Positions 34,897 through 44,451 of a DNA stretch of 64,000 bases are shown piece by piece (within the stretch, counting starts at the first letter, position 1; every line of letters starts with the position of its first letter). The translations under genes and the position numbers were made by a program. The notes beneath the pieces were generated by a model. It ran no database searches and was not told the DNA's origin. It was given only the letters and a program-made list of their open reading frames with translations. Source of the stretch: CAWJLE01 sp963843645 (GTDB lineage: Bacteria; Chloroflexota; Anaerolineae; DAOTYC01); NCBI GenBank assembly GCA_963843645.1, contig CAWJLE010000002.1, forward strand, positions 186,001 to 250,000, written 5' to 3'.

Positions 34897-36921
34897 ATGA
34901 CAACGGATCTGGGTTCATCGTTGGATATCGGTCAGCTGGCCTCCGGCTCGCTGTGGTTGGTGCTGGTACTACTCCTGCTGGTGCTGATCTTGCCCTCCAT
35001 CCAAACTATCGGACCCACCCAGGTGGGCCTGCTCACCAAGCGATTTTCGTTCAAGAAGTTGAAGGAAGGCAACGTGATCGCCTTCAGGGGCGAGGCCGGG
35101 TACCAGGAAGCTCTGCTCATGCCCGGCTGGCGCTTCGTGTTCTGGCCGAGCTACATCTGCACCAAATACCCCTGGGTGCAGGTGCCGGTCGGGCAGGTGG
35201 GCGTCGTGATCAGCCAGGTCGGAGAGACGCTTCCGGTCGGCGCCAAGTCGGCCGTTTATAAGGATGTGTTTGGCGATTTCCGGAACCTGCGCACGTTCAT
35301 CGAGAACGGGGGGCAAAAAGGCGTCCAACGCCCGGTGCTGCCGCCCGGCGCCACCGTCCCCATGCACCCCATCGGCTTCCTGGTCATCACCCAAAATCAG
35401 GTCTACGGCCACCCGATGCAACCGGAGTTGGAAGCTGCGTACCGCCGGCGGACCCTGTCGTGCTCGGATTTTGGCCTCGACCCCGCACAGCTGAACGTGG
35501 TCCGGATCGAACCAACTCTGACCGACTCCGGGCTGATTCAGGACATGGTGGGCATCGTCACCACGCTGGAAGGGCCGCCCCTCGATGAGGGGGACATCGC
35601 CTGCCGGCTCGGCGGCTACACCGACCTCACGGAGCTGGAGGAGGACTCAGGGCTTCCCGACACTCAGATCATCGAGCGCCTGTTCGGCAGCAAGAACGAC
35701 CTGCACGGGTCTTACCAGAACTTTCAGGCGTTCCTGGATGCGGGCGGCAAGATGGGCCTGCAGCACGACCCGATACTGTACGGCGCCTACACGCTCAACC
35801 CCTTCCTGGTCAACGTCCAACTCGTGCCGATGCTGGTCGTCCAGCAGGGCGAGGTGGCAGTCATCAAGTCCTACGTAGGCCTGGAGACCAAAGACACCTC
35901 GGGCGCGGAGTTCAAGTTCGGCTCCCTGGTGCGGCCCGGGCACCGTGGCATCTGGCAGGAGCCGCTGCGCACCGGCAAGTATCCGCTGAATCCTCGCATC
36001 TACGCGGCCGAAATGGTCCCGACCGCCATCCTGACGCTCAGCTGGGCCAGCTACAGCTCCAAGGCCCACGATCTCGACCGGGAGCTGGAGTCGATCATCG
36101 CCAAGAGCCGCGAGGGTTTCGTCTACAAACTCGATCTGCAGGTCCTCATCCACATCGCCGATACCATGGCCAGCCGGGTCATCTCGATGGTGGGCACCAT
36201 GAGGAACCTGGTCGACGAGGTGCTCCAATCGGCGGTCGGCAACCACTTCCGCAACAGAGTCCAGTCCATGCCCGCAGTGCAGTTCATCGAGAACCGGCAG
36301 TCGGTCCAGGTGGAGGCCACCGAGCACATCGTCCAGCAATTGGCCCAATACTACGTCGAAGTGAGGGGCGTTTACATCCAGGACGTGAACCTGCCCGAGG
36401 CGCTGGTCACCGTCCTGACTCAGCGCGAAATCGCTCATCAGGACATCGAGACCTTCAACATGCAGCGCCAGGCCGAGGAGGGACGCATCCAGAAGGAGCA
36501 GGCCAAGGGCCAGGCCGACAAGCAGGGCGAGCTGGCGGCCTCAGTGGTCAATATCCAGATCAAGCAGAACGACGCCCAGGCCCGCACCGCCGAAGCGAAG
36601 GGCGAGGCGACGTACATCTCCGAGACGGGTGCGGCCAAGGCCGTCGAAGTGAGAGCCACCGGCGTCGCGCGGGCCGAAGCCTACCGGCTGCAGGTCGAGG
36701 CGCTCGGCCAGGGTCCGACCGCCTGGGTCAACGCCATCAACGCGCTGGCCGAGCACAACGTCAAGATCGTGCCCGAGGTGCTGGTCGCCGGGGGCGGCGA
36801 CGCCTTCAGCGCCCTCGCCGCCGCCTTCACCCAGAAGCTCCGCGCGGAGCAGAAGGGGGAGATGGTGGAGGTGGTGGAGGCAGAGGAAGAGCCCGGAGAG
36901 GAGCCGGCAGAGGGCGTTTGA
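34897..36921 (+). CDS. SPFH/Band-7 domain membrane protein (flotillin-like)
   Basis: The product starts at ATG 34897 after GAGGAAGG; ATG 34885 is less likely. One membrane helix (SLWLVLVLLLLVLILPSIQT) is followed by a long SPFH region (VPVGQVGVVISQVG, RPGHRGIWQEPLRTGKYPLN) and an extended coiled part (IAHQDIETFNMQRQAEEGRI). It would form cage-like assemblies on the membrane. At about 670 residues it is longer than typical flotillins because of an insertion after residue 100. The C-terminal end is acidic. No NfeD partner is seen. Confidence 0.85.
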   Translation: MTTDLGSSLDIGQLASGSLWLVLVLLLLVLILPSIQTIGPTQVGLLTKRFSFKKLKEGNVIAFRGEAGYQEALLMPGWRFVFWPSYICTKYPWVQVPVGQVGVVISQVGETLPVGAKSAVYKDVFGDFRNLRTFIENGGQKGVQRPVLPPGATVPMHPIGFLVITQNQVYGHPMQPELEAAYRRRTLSCSDFGLDPAQLNVVRIEPTLTDSGLIQDMVGIVTTLEGPPLDEGDIACRLGGYTDLTELEEDSGLPDTQIIERLFGSKNDLHGSYQNFQAFLDAGGKMGLQHDPILYGAYTLNPFLVNVQLVPMLVVQQGEVAVIKSYVGLETKDTSGAEFKFGSLVRPGHRGIWQEPLRTGKYPLNPRIYAAEMVPTAILTLSWASYSSKAHDLDRELESIIAKSREGFVYKLDLQVLIHIADTMASRVISMVGTMRNLVDEVLQSAVGNHFRNRVQSMPAVQFIENRQSVQVEATEHIVQQLAQYYVEVRGVYIQDVNLPEALVTVLTQREIAHQDIETFNMQRQAEEGRIQKEQAKGQADKQGELAASVVNIQIKQNDAQARTAEAKGEATYISETGAAKAVEVRATGVARAEAYRLQVEALGQGPTAWVNAINALAEHNVKIVPEVLVAGGGDAFSALAAAFTQKLRAEQKGEMVEVVEAEEEPGEEPAEGV

Positions 36922-37101
36922 CTGGGATCGAGACGCCACAGGCCGGGGGCTTTCCCTGCACCGGCTGCATCTTGTGGGAGGTGAGCGCGGGGTGGTCGAC
37001 GCCGACGACGATTGAGCGTCGGCGGCGTCACGAAAATTCCGTTACATAACGTAGCTCGTCGAATGAAGCAGGATGCATCAGCGAAGACACGGAGGTGACC
37101 G

Positions 37102-38295
37102 ATGAGGATCCGTTTTCGCTTCGCGGCGTTGGCATTCGGGTGCTTCTTGGCTCTATCCGTGGCGTGGGTGGGGGCGGCGCCTCCCGCGGGCAGCACGGCC
37201 CAGCAGGTGTCCGCCGCGCGGGGCGGCGTGGTCGTGTCGCCCTCCGGCCGCCTCGTGCTGACCATCCCGGCGGGCGCGCTGGCCGCAGACACGACTGTCT
37301 TCGTTGCGGAGACCGCGCCCGGCGAGGACCTCTTCGTCGGCCCCACCTTCGTTCTGCAGCCGGACGGGCTACAGTTCCGACAACCCGCCGGGCTCACGAT
37401 CCGCTACGCGCCCGCTGACCTTCCGGCCGGCTACGAGCCTGACGACGTGGCGATCACCGAGGTGAACCCGGAGGGGAAGGGGACGGCCGCTGCCGCGCCG
37501 CCGGGCGGAGATATTCTGGCGACCGGCGGCTGGCAGTACCTGGACAGCGACGTCGACGCGGACGCGGGGACCGTCTCCGGCGAGATCAGCCACTTCTCGC
37601 GCTACTCGCTGCGCGCAATCGCCGGCTACCGTCTCGGTACAGGCATGACGACCCTCAAGGGCCCTTTCGACTACGGCATCAAGTACGCCGACGAGACGGG
37701 GGCCGGGGCGGCGAAGGCAAACTGGGGCAAAGTGGGCGAGGTCTTCGAAGACGTGGCGGTAACGTTCGGCTCCGAGGGGCTGGCCATGGCGCACGTCGAG
37801 ATCGCAAAGTGGTTCCGGGTAAAGCCCGGCAAAACGGGGCAGCGCTCCAGCGACCAGGTCTACATCACCGGGGGCGTCGAGCACAACGCGCTGTTCGTCG
37901 GCGGTACGAACCAATACATCATCACCCTGGGCTTCGTCCTGGCCGACGCGGCCGCGCAGCCCATCGGCACGCCGGAGATCACGAGCATCTTGCCGCCGAA
38001 GGGTGGGCGCTTCACCTCGCAGGGTGTGCTGAACCAGGTCTATTTCCACGACCCGATGATGCCCAACCTGACCCAGTTCCCGGCTGGGCCGCCGTACGAA
38101 GTGGAGCACCTCAAGGTGACGTTCAAGAATTGCCGCCTCGTCGCCGGGCGTATCTATGGGCTGACGACGAGCGTGACGACGTCCGTGGCGGGACGCGCCG
38201 CGCAGCCGCACGTGGACCCGACCGGCGGGGGCGTGCGATTCTACGGGCCGTTCCCAGGGAAGTGCATGATCGACCTGCCCTACGTGGACGAATAG
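37102..38295 (+). CDS. Exported ZU5-like domain protein
   Basis: A signal peptide (LAFGCFLALSVAWVGAAPPA) is followed by a ZU5-type domain: GGVVVSPSGRLVLTIPAGAL, then FVLQPDGLQFRQPAGLTIRY. The remaining 230 residues are beta-rich without a recognised family. ZU5 domains occur in cell-surface and autoproteolytic proteins. GGAGGTGACCG precedes the ATG. It is likely exposed outside the cell. Confidence 0.7.
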   Translation: MRIRFRFAALAFGCFLALSVAWVGAAPPAGSTAQQVSAARGGVVVSPSGRLVLTIPAGALAADTTVFVAETAPGEDLFVGPTFVLQPDGLQFRQPAGLTIRYAPADLPAGYEPDDVAITEVNPEGKGTAAAAPPGGDILATGGWQYLDSDVDADAGTVSGEISHFSRYSLRAIAGYRLGTGMTTLKGPFDYGIKYADETGAGAAKANWGKVGEVFEDVAVTFGSEGLAMAHVEIAKWFRVKPGKTGQRSSDQVYITGGVEHNALFVGGTNQYIITLGFVLADAAAQPIGTPEITSILPPKGGRFTSQGVLNQVYFHDPMMPNLTQFPAGPPYEVEHLKVTFKNCRLVAGRIYGLTTSVTTSVAGRAAQPHVDPTGGGVRFYGPFPGKCMIDLPYVDE

Positions 38296-38334
38296 CCGAA
38301 CCGCCGCGCCGGTCCGGGTGGCGCACGCAAGAAA

Positions 38335-38365
38335 CCTCCCTTCTCGCACACCCGGAGAAGGGAGG
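38335..38365. terminator. Bidirectional terminator between two converging genes
   Basis: CCTCCCTTCTC pairs with GAGAAGGGAGG across a nine-base loop. It lies between the ZU5-like gene and the fascin-like gene, which point toward each other. Confidence 0.7.
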
Positions 38366-38403
38366 GGACTGCATTTCTTCCATTTTCGAGAGCACCAGCC
38401 GCG

Positions 38404-39009
38404 TTACTGGCTCTGCAGCTTGCCGCCGCCCCGGTTGATGTTGGGCATGGCTCCGCCGCCGCCCGGCGCGAAGCGGGCTGACTCACAGACGAGCTGGAAC
38501 TTCTCCCAGGTGTTGACGTGCGTCGCATCCGAGTGCATGGTCTCCGGGACTTCCGTGCCGTGGCCGCCGCCTCCGGTCGCGGTCAGGTAGTGCCCGTTCA
38601 CCGTCTTGATGTCGTACCACCCATACCCCAGGGATTCGAATACGAACTGCTCCCAGGCGTTCGGCTGAGTCGCATCGGAGTGAATGACGTCGGAGATGCG
38701 CCCGCCGCCGTCCACCGCGGTGAGGTAGTGCCCGTTGGCGGTCTTGATGCCGTACGTGATGACCGGCGTCCCCAGATCCAGGTCCTCCAGCGTGAACTTC
38801 TCCCAGCTTCTGGCTTGTGTCGCGTTCGTGTGGATGACGTCTTTGATCCGCCCTCCGCCGCCGACTGCGGTGAGGAAGTGCCCGTTGTAGGTCTGGATCG
38901 CGCAGACGACGGGCCCGTTTTTGGCGGAAACAGTAGCGGCCGGGACGACGACAGCGCCCAGCATAACGGCGATCAGCAGCAACGAACCGGTTACCCAAAA
39001 CGTTTTCAT
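38404..39009 (-). CDS. Exported fascin-like beta-trefoil protein
   Basis: After a signal peptide (FWVTGSLLLIAVMLGAVVVP) come three repeats of about 45 residues: YNGHFLTAVGGGGRIKDVIH, ANGHYLTAVDGGGRISDVIH and VNGHYLTATGGGGHGTEV. Each ends in a SWEKF-, AWEQF- or TWEKF-like strand. This is the pattern of fascin-like beta-trefoils, which bind sugars or filaments. Three Cys are present. A role in surface carbohydrate binding is plausible but unproven. GGAGG precedes the start. Confidence 0.75.
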   Translation of the reverse strand: MKTFWVTGSLLLIAVMLGAVVVPAATVSAKNGPVVCAIQTYNGHFLTAVGGGGRIKDVIHTNATQARSWEKFTLEDLDLGTPVITYGIKTANGHYLTAVDGGGRISDVIHSDATQPNAWEQFVFESLGYGWYDIKTVNGHYLTATGGGGHGTEVPETMHSDATHVNTWEKFQLVCESARFAPGGGGAMPNINRGGGKLQSQ

Positions 39010-39227
39010 GGTTCGAGATCCTCCAAATGCGGCTGCCCCTGCTCTTTCGGTCGCTGATGGTCCTCAGAATAATGAAGCACCCGCGGTGACTATGGCCGAC
39101 TATACCGGAAGAACGCTAAATCCCGACGCCTGCGCTGAGTGTTGTTATATTCGCACATAAATAGAGTGTACGTGAAGAGCTCCGGGGAGTGTATGATGCA
39201 GGTCATGAGGTGGCGGGCTGGCGGGGT

Positions 39228-39839
39228 TCATTCACACAGCTCTCGCAGGCCGCGCACAAACACCTGGAAGCTCTTCGACTGGTTCCGATCCGGGTTCATG
39301 TGCGGGGCGATCCGCCGGGCAGCGGAAATCTTGGCGAGGCCGCTGCGATGATACCCGGCCCGTTGGAGTTCCCGCTCCAGGGCGTCACTCGTCTTGCCGG
39401 CGATCTGATCGGAGTTGCGGTATTTTGCCCGCCTTGCCAGGTTGACCGGAACTCCGGGGTAGGCAGCGTGCAGGGCTTCCACATCTCCAAAGAACCAGGC
39501 CTCCAGCTCCTTGACCGCCAGCCGGTTCAAGACCTGAACGTGCGAGCTGAACAGAGAGGTCGACCGGGTCGCCAACCGCGCGCGGTGCGCCATTTCTTCC
39601 AACGATGCCTTCAAATCACGGCAATCGCCCTCGTCCGCGTCGAGCAGGACCACGATCCGCCAATCGTCAGGCAGCCAGTTGTGATATGCTCTGAGGAGCC
39701 CCGGCAGCTTCGAGAGGAGGTCGTCCTTGCCCTGATGGGGGTGGATGGCGAACGTGACGGCCGCTCCCACGACCTTGGGCACCAGTATCTGCAGCGCTGC
39801 TTCAGACGAGGACTCTTCCACCAAGAATTCGATGTGCAT
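39228..39839 (-). CDS. DUF4276 / TOPRIM-like protein paired with an ATPase
   Basis: The 203-residue product begins MHIEFLVEESS, where the Glu pair is in the place of the TOPRIM glutamate, and has IVVLLDADEGDCRDLK near residue 65, the Asp-x-Asp motif. Both are needed by TOPRIM nucleases to hold metal. Later, LAVKELEAWFFGD is typical of DUF4276 proteins. It lies 20 bases after the ATPase gene and should be co-transcribed. It is probably the nuclease or effector of a two-gene system; activity is inferred. Confidence 0.7.
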   Translation of the reverse strand: MHIEFLVEESSSEAALQILVPKVVGAAVTFAIHPHQGKDDLLSKLPGLLRAYHNWLPDDWRIVVLLDADEGDCRDLKASLEEMAHRARLATRSTSLFSSHVQVLNRLAVKELEAWFFGDVEALHAAYPGVPVNLARRAKYRNSDQIAGKTSDALERELQRAGYHRSGLAKISAARRIAPHMNPDRNQSKSFQVFVRGLRELCE

Positions 39840-39859
39840 CGGGGCCGTCTTCCTTGGGC

Positions 39860-41086
39860 TCAGTGTTGTGGAATCTTCAGACCACCGGAAGCGGTCAGCG
39901 GGTCGCCGGCGTCGAAGAACCCGCTCATCCAGAGGTTCCCCAGCAGATTGCCCTGGGCCATGAATTCCCTGATGCCTCTCATATCGGCGGCCCGGCGGGC
40001 CTGCGTGTAGCCTCGTTCATCCCGGTAGAGCACCCACAGCTCCTCGGGCTTGAGTCCGTTCACGAAGAAGGGCGAGTGCGTGGTCACCATCAACTGACTG
40101 CGGCCCGACGCTTCGCGGCATTCCTCGGCCAACTCCGGCAGCAAACGAGGATGAAGGTGGTTTTCCGGTTCCTCTATGCCGATCAGTTGGGGCGGGTCCG
40201 GATCGTACAGCACCGTGAGGTACGAGAGCATCTTCAGCGTACCATCGGACGCGAATCTGGCCAGAATGGGGCGCTCAAACGGCGCGTCCTTGATCTGCAG
40301 CAACAGCCGGCCATCGGCCATAAGCTCCGCGTCTACCTTCTCCAGCCGCGGTACACGCTCTGACAGTGCCTGGAGAATCTGGGTCAACCGATCCTCGTGT
40401 TGCTCTTTGAGATACTGGATGACGTTCGGCAGGTTGTCCCCGGTGGCCGATAGGCGTTCCTGAGGTCCGGCCTCGGGCACCGCCCGCGCGTTGTCGGCGG
40501 TGAGGTAGGAGAGATACCACCCCGTGATGAAGCGGCGAAGAGCGCTGACGCGTGGGTTCCTGGCCAGTTGGCCCAGTGTGTTCACGGCAAGCATCTCGGA
40601 CGAGTCCAGGGTCTCCGACATGCGCTGATCTGTGGCGTCCGGCACCTCGCCACTCACTACCATGCCGCTGCCCATCTGGAAGTCGACGAACCTGAAGGGC
40701 CGGCCCCACTGCCCGCGTCGCCACTGCAGCCATTCTTCGGTGACGAAGGGGCCCCTCGAACCCTCATCGATGGCCAGATGGTAGGTGATGAGCGGTGATT
40801 CGCGCGTCTCGCGGTATTTCAGCTCGATGACGATGGGACCGTCCGATCCGCGGGTGCGTAGCTCTTTGAACCGTCCGCGGCGGTCCCAGGCCTTGCGCAG
40901 GCCGACGGAAAAGCACTCCGCGAGGAATGCGAACACGTCGAAGAGCGTCGACTTGCCGCTCCCGTTGGGACCGAGCAGAACGGTCAATGGGGTCAGTCCC
41001 TTCAGTTGAAGGTCCCGGAGAGCCCGATAGTTCCTGACCGCCAACGCTTCGATGCGCGGGATGGAGGGCCTGTTGTAGCTGCTCAT
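39860..41086 (-). CDS. OLD/AAA-type ATPase of a two-gene system
   Basis: The 408-residue product has a Walker A loop [11 protein letters not shown] (about residues 37-47), a Walker [14 protein letters not shown] near 300, and [13 protein letters not shown], the switch His. This is the RecF/OLD-like AAA_21 pattern. The central part has a long insert. Paired with a downstream TOPRIM-like gene it resembles defence systems such as PARIS or AbiL in order only; the families differ. The ATPase probably senses infection and controls the partner. Confidence 0.8.
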   Translation of the reverse strand: MSSYNRPSIPRIEALAVRNYRALRDLQLKGLTPLTVLLGPNGSGKSTLFDVFAFLAECFSVGLRKAWDRRGRFKELRTRGSDGPIVIELKYRETRESPLITYHLAIDEGSRGPFVTEEWLQWRRGQWGRPFRFVDFQMGSGMVVSGEVPDATDQRMSETLDSSEMLAVNTLGQLARNPRVSALRRFITGWYLSYLTADNARAVPEAGPQERLSATGDNLPNVIQYLKEQHEDRLTQILQALSERVPRLEKVDAELMADGRLLLQIKDAPFERPILARFASDGTLKMLSYLTVLYDPDPPQLIGIEEPENHLHPRLLPELAEECREASGRSQLMVTTHSPFFVNGLKPEELWVLYRDERGYTQARRAADMRGIREFMAQGNLLGNLWMSGFFDAGDPLTASGGLKIPQH

Positions 41087-41131
41087 CGCTCACCTGGTTC
41101 CCCGAGTCCGTCACGGACTCTCGGCGTGGGA

Positions 41132-41154
41132 AGCCCCCATCGTCAGAGGGGGCT
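41132..41154. terminator. Terminator of the TetR/CAAX/MFS operon
   Basis: AGCCCCC pairs with GGGGGCT across a nine-base loop, between the MFS gene end and the upstream region of the ATPase gene. It can serve the minus-strand operon that comes from 44.1 kb. Confidence 0.6.
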
Positions 41155-41256
41155 CATTCGCACATGACATATGAATGGGCGAATTATACCACACAATCGC
41201 GAAACGTCTACGGACCTTGCCCTGCCCGAAGCCCATTCGGCTTCCCGAGCGGGCCG

Positions 41257-42583
41257 CTACGTGGACGAAAGTCCGGGGACAGGGGCGGCGCCCTGACTCC
41301 GGTCCGGCTCCGATTCCAGGGCGCGGATCTTGCCGACGCGCCCGATGATGACCGCCAGGATGGACACGAACAGGCCCGACAGGATGAACATCAGGCCGAT
41401 GCCCCTGCCCGGGCCGGTGCCGATCATGCGCCCGACGCTCTGGCCCAGCACACCGTTCGGCAGGAGCGCCGGGTTGAACAGGCGGTCCGCCAGGAACCCG
41501 GCCGAGGCAAACGCCAGTATGTAGCCGATCTGCGAAATGGCGGACACCAGCGACCAGGCCCGGCCCTGGCGTTCGTTGTCGACGTTCCGGCGGATGAGCA
41601 CCTCCAGGCTCGTGTTCGCGAACGGCAGCGTGGCAAAGAACAGGAAGCCGAAGACGATGATCCACTTGACTGACGTGAACAGGCCCATGCAGGCATAGCA
41701 CAGGCCGGCCAGCGCGAGGAACAGCGAGAGCATGAATACCTTGTTGCCCTTCATGCCGAGCACGCCGATGAACAGGCTGCTGACCATCATCCCTGATGCC
41801 GATGCGGACAGGGCCACGCCTAACGTCTGTGAGTTGGCGAGGGTCAGCATCATGGGACCGTACAGCGATTGCAGCAATCCGATGTAGAAGCAGAGCACGG
41901 AGGTCAACACCACCAGCCACAACACTCCTTGCTGCGCCGTGAGGTAGCGGAAGGAATCGCGCATATCGTGGAAGAACGTCTGTGTCTCGTGCTTCTGGGG
42001 AGCGGCATACGGCGTCCCGATCAGCAAAACCGCGGCTACCGCGATCAGGAAGGTGGCGATGTCGATCGCCAGGACCCACTTCACGTCGTACACGCTCATC
42101 AGCAACCCGGCGACGATCGGGGAGATGGAGATACTGCGCCGATCCCGCCAGCTGAATCAGGCCGCTGGCCTGGGAGTACAGCTCTTCGGAAACCAGATCG
42201 GTGACGGCGGCCTTGTAGGCGGGGCTCTGAATTGCTGCGAACACCGCGCTCATGGCCACGCCGACGTAGATGTGCCACACTTCCAGGCGCCCCGACCCCA
42301 TGGCCAGCAGGATGAACAGCAGTCCGCTGATGGCGCCCGCGTCCCCTACGATCATCATCTTCCGGCGATCGAAGCGGTCGGCCAGCACTCCGGCAAACGG
42401 CAGCAGGACGAACGTCGGCAGAAACGCGAACAGAATCACCAGGGAGTAGCTCGTGGCCGACTGGGTCTTCTGAAAGACGAAGACCCCCAGGGCGAACGCG
42501 GTGAGCCCGCTGCCGATGGCTGAGATCAGCTGTCCCAGCCAGACGACGAGAAATCTCTTGAAGGTTCGATCTGGAGTGTTCAA
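41257..42583 (-). pseudogene. MFS efflux transporter, frameshifted
   Basis: The first part starts at TTG 42583, overlapping the CAAX gene stop, and gives RFLVVWLGQLISAIGSGLTA and LPFAGVLADRFDRRKMMIVG, the MFS-3 signature. Near 42120-42140 it moves to another frame (SPIVAGLLMSVYDVKWVLAI, later GLLQSLYGPMMLTLANSQTL) and ends at 41257. A single extra base explains the switch. About twelve membrane helices would result. It is in the TetR operon, so drug or metabolite efflux is likely. Confidence 0.75.
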
Positions 42584-43446
42584 CTCTGCATTGCTCCTTC
42601 GGTCGCGACGGACCGCGCGGGGGCCGATTCGACTTCCGGCTGCGCCTCGAAGAACGCCCGGTCGTAGATCACGATGCCGGCGGCCACGATCAGCAGCAGC
42701 GCGGTCTGGATGAATTTCGTCGATTCCACCGTGGCGAACGCTTCCGCCGAGATCACGGTCATGAAGTGCAGCAATATGGCGGCCGGGATGCTGCGGTGGT
42801 TCCGGTAATAGACCCAGTTCAGGATGAACGCCATGGGTAGGATGCTGAGGAAGAAGTTGACGACGTAGGGGCCGCCCATCTTCCACAGCTCGTTGTGGTA
42901 GTAGTTGTTGATGAAGAACAGCGGCACGTGCCATGCCCCCCACAGAACGGCGAACAGGACGCTCGTCTTCAGCAGCGTGAATCTCTGGCGCAGGCTGTCG
43001 ACGCCGTAACCCCGCCACCCGATTTCCTCGAAGGTTGGGGCCAGAATCGAGATCAGCAGGCTGGCGAGGACCTGCCCGCCCACGATGTCGAACTGATCGG
43101 ACAGCGAGAACTGCGCCGGGGATGCGCCGAACAGCAGGGAGACGGCGATCGCCGCCAGGACCGACGCCGGCATCAGCAGTACGATGACCGGTACGTATCG
43201 CAGGTCGATCCGCCGGATCTGGGTGAGCCTGCTCCAGAAGTCGGACTTCAGGTCGCGGCTGCCGGACCCGAAAACCATGAACAGGCCGATGACCATCGGC
43301 GCGATCAAGCCGGGGATCAGCAATAGGAACTCGATGGACTCCATGCCGGCGCGATGGCTGAAATAGGCGGCGGCGAACCAGGACGCCCAGGTCAACAACA
43401 AGGTCGAAGCGAAGAATTTCGTGGGTTTGTACGCATGGCGACTCAT
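42580..43446 (-). CDS. CPBP family intramembrane protease (CAAX/Abi)
   Basis: The 288-residue product has about eight membrane helices and the CPBP motif APTFEEIGWRGYGVDSLR (two Glu and Arg), followed by LWGAWHVPLFF with the first His and HFMTVISAE with the second. These are the metal ligands of the intramembrane CAAX-type protease family. It lies between the TetR and MFS genes; the substrate is unknown. AGGAGATC precedes the start. Coupling to the MFS gene is by stop-start overlap. Confidence 0.88.
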   Translation of the reverse strand: MSRHAYKPTKFFASTLLLTWASWFAAAYFSHRAGMESIEFLLLIPGLIAPMVIGLFMVFGSGSRDLKSDFWSRLTQIRRIDLRYVPVIVLLMPASVLAAIAVSLLFGASPAQFSLSDQFDIVGGQVLASLLISILAPTFEEIGWRGYGVDSLRQRFTLLKTSVLFAVLWGAWHVPLFFINNYYHNELWKMGGPYVVNFFLSILPMAFILNWVYYRNHRSIPAAILLHFMTVISAEAFATVESTKFIQTALLLIVAAGIVIYDRAFFEAQPEVESAPARSVATEGAMQS

Positions 43447-43488
43447 GATGATCTCCTGTAGGGTGAAAGTGATGCACGCACTGCGCGC

Positions 43489-44100
43489 TTACATGAACGA
43501 GAAGGTTCCCGGGGCGGCACGGAGCGCCCGTTCGATGACGGCCTGCATGGCTCGAGCGCGCTTCATCTGCTCGTCCTGATTCCAATCGAAGAGGCCCGAT
43601 TCCAGCAGGAACTGGGATCCCGCCAGCAGGAACTGCACGGTTTCGAGCGGGTCTTCCACGTCGAACACGGCTTCCTGCTTGCCCTGTTCGATCACTCGCG
43701 CCAGAACAGGGGCCAGCTCGACGATGGTCACCACGCTGATGCGCTCGTGAAGCTCCCGGTTCTCCGGTCGATGGAGGCTTTCCATCAACCAGTCGCCGTG
43801 TTCCGAGGGCCGGTTTTCTCCCCGCAGGATCTGCCGCAGCTTGTCGACGGCGCCGATGGCGGGGTCGTCGGCGATGGCCTCGTAGTCTTCGCGCAGCCGG
43901 TCGACCATCGCCTGGGCCAGCGCGACCAGGACGTCTTCCTTGGATTTGAAGTAGTAGTAGAACGTCCCCTTCGCCACGCCCACGTGCTGGACGATCGCGT
44001 CCACGCTGGTGTTGCCGTATCCCTGCTCCGCGAACAGCTCTCCGGCGGCCGCCAGTATCTCCGCTCGCCGCGTCTCGGGATCCTTGGTGATTCTCTTCAT
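43489..44100 (-). CDS. TetR family repressor of the CAAX/MFS operon
   Basis: The 203-residue product has the TetR helix-turn-helix at residues 12-58: AEILAAAGELFAEQGYGNTS, then VDAIVQHVGVAKGTFYYYFK. The C-terminal helices would bind a ligand and dimerise. AAAGGAG precedes the ATG. The gene sits first in the minus-strand operon, and two perfect palindromes surround its promoter, so it very probably represses itself, the CAAX protease and the MFS transporter. The inducer is unknown. Confidence 0.9.
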   Translation of the reverse strand: MKRITKDPETRRAEILAAAGELFAEQGYGNTSVDAIVQHVGVAKGTFYYYFKSKEDVLVALAQAMVDRLREDYEAIADDPAIGAVDKLRQILRGENRPSEHGDWLMESLHRPENRELHERISVVTIVELAPVLARVIEQGKQEAVFDVEDPLETVQFLLAGSQFLLESGLFDWNQDEQMKRARAMQAVIERALRAAPGTFSFM

Positions 44101-44113
44101 GTGCTATCTCCTT

Positions 44114-44130
44114 TGACTGACGGTCAGTCA
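44114..44130. promoter_or_regulatory. TetR operator 1
   Basis: TGACTGACGGTCAGTCA is a perfect 8+1+8 palindrome. It lies just downstream of the -10 element of the TetR promoter and covers the transcription start. Confidence 0.8.
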
Positions 44131-44139
44131 GTGATTCAA

Positions 44140-44168
44140 ATTATAGCACATGACTGACCGTCAGTCAA
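44140..44168 (-). promoter_or_regulatory. Promoter of the TetR/CAAX/MFS operon
   Basis: On the minus strand TTGACT (44168-44163) and TATAAT (44145-44140) are 17 bases apart. The -35 lies inside operator 2. Confidence 0.8.
44151..44167. promoter_or_regulatory. TetR operator 2
   Basis: TGACTGACCGTCAGTCA repeats operator 1 with only the central base complemented. It overlaps the -35 element and spacer of the promoter. Confidence 0.8.
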
Positions 44169-44214
44169 TAGGAAAATCGGTGAATTTTGGACGAGTTTGG
44201 TCAGCTGGGAAAAA

Positions 44215-44246
44215 AACTTCCGAAGTTTCCAAAACTTCGGAAGTTT
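44215..44246. repeat. Hairpin repeat AACTTCCGAAGTTT (copy 1)
   Basis: AAACTTCCGAAGTTT and AAACTTCGGAAGTTT form a perfect stem-loop with internal symmetry. On the minus strand it follows a gene fragment and has an A/T-rich edge, so it can act as a terminator. Other copies lie at 49693-49725, 57475-57505 and 59293-59323. Confidence 0.75.
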
Positions 44247-44263
44247 AGCTGAGGGGTGACGCT

Positions 44264-44437
44264 CACGCCTCGGCGTACGCCGTCCCGGTCACGGTGTCGG
44301 CGAGGGCCCAGAAGTTCTCCAACGGAGTATCGAGCTGGACGTGGTGCGTGGGGCCGAGGATGAGGCCGCCGCGCCGGCCGAGGGTGCGCAGGCGGGCGAG
44401 GACTTCGCCCCGCACGTCGGCGGGGGAGCCGAAGGGC
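44264..44437 (-). pseudogene. 3' fragment of a URO-D-family gene
   Basis: Positions 44275-44437 match 46332-46494 at 161 of 163 bases. The fragment encodes the last 55 or so residues of the family (EVLARLRTLGRRGGLILGPT onward) and then its own end, AYAEA plus stop, which differs from the AYESL end of the intact gene. So it is the tail of a second, now broken, paralogue, or a recombined copy. DarG ends 15 bases from it. Confidence 0.8.
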
Positions 44438-44451
44438 GCTCGGCCAAGTGC

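Noticed and set aside
39228..41086. Assignment of the ATPase/TOPRIM pair to PARIS
   Set aside because: PARIS uses an AAA_15 ATPase and a DUF4435 protein. Here the small protein looks like DUF4276, so only the general layout agrees.
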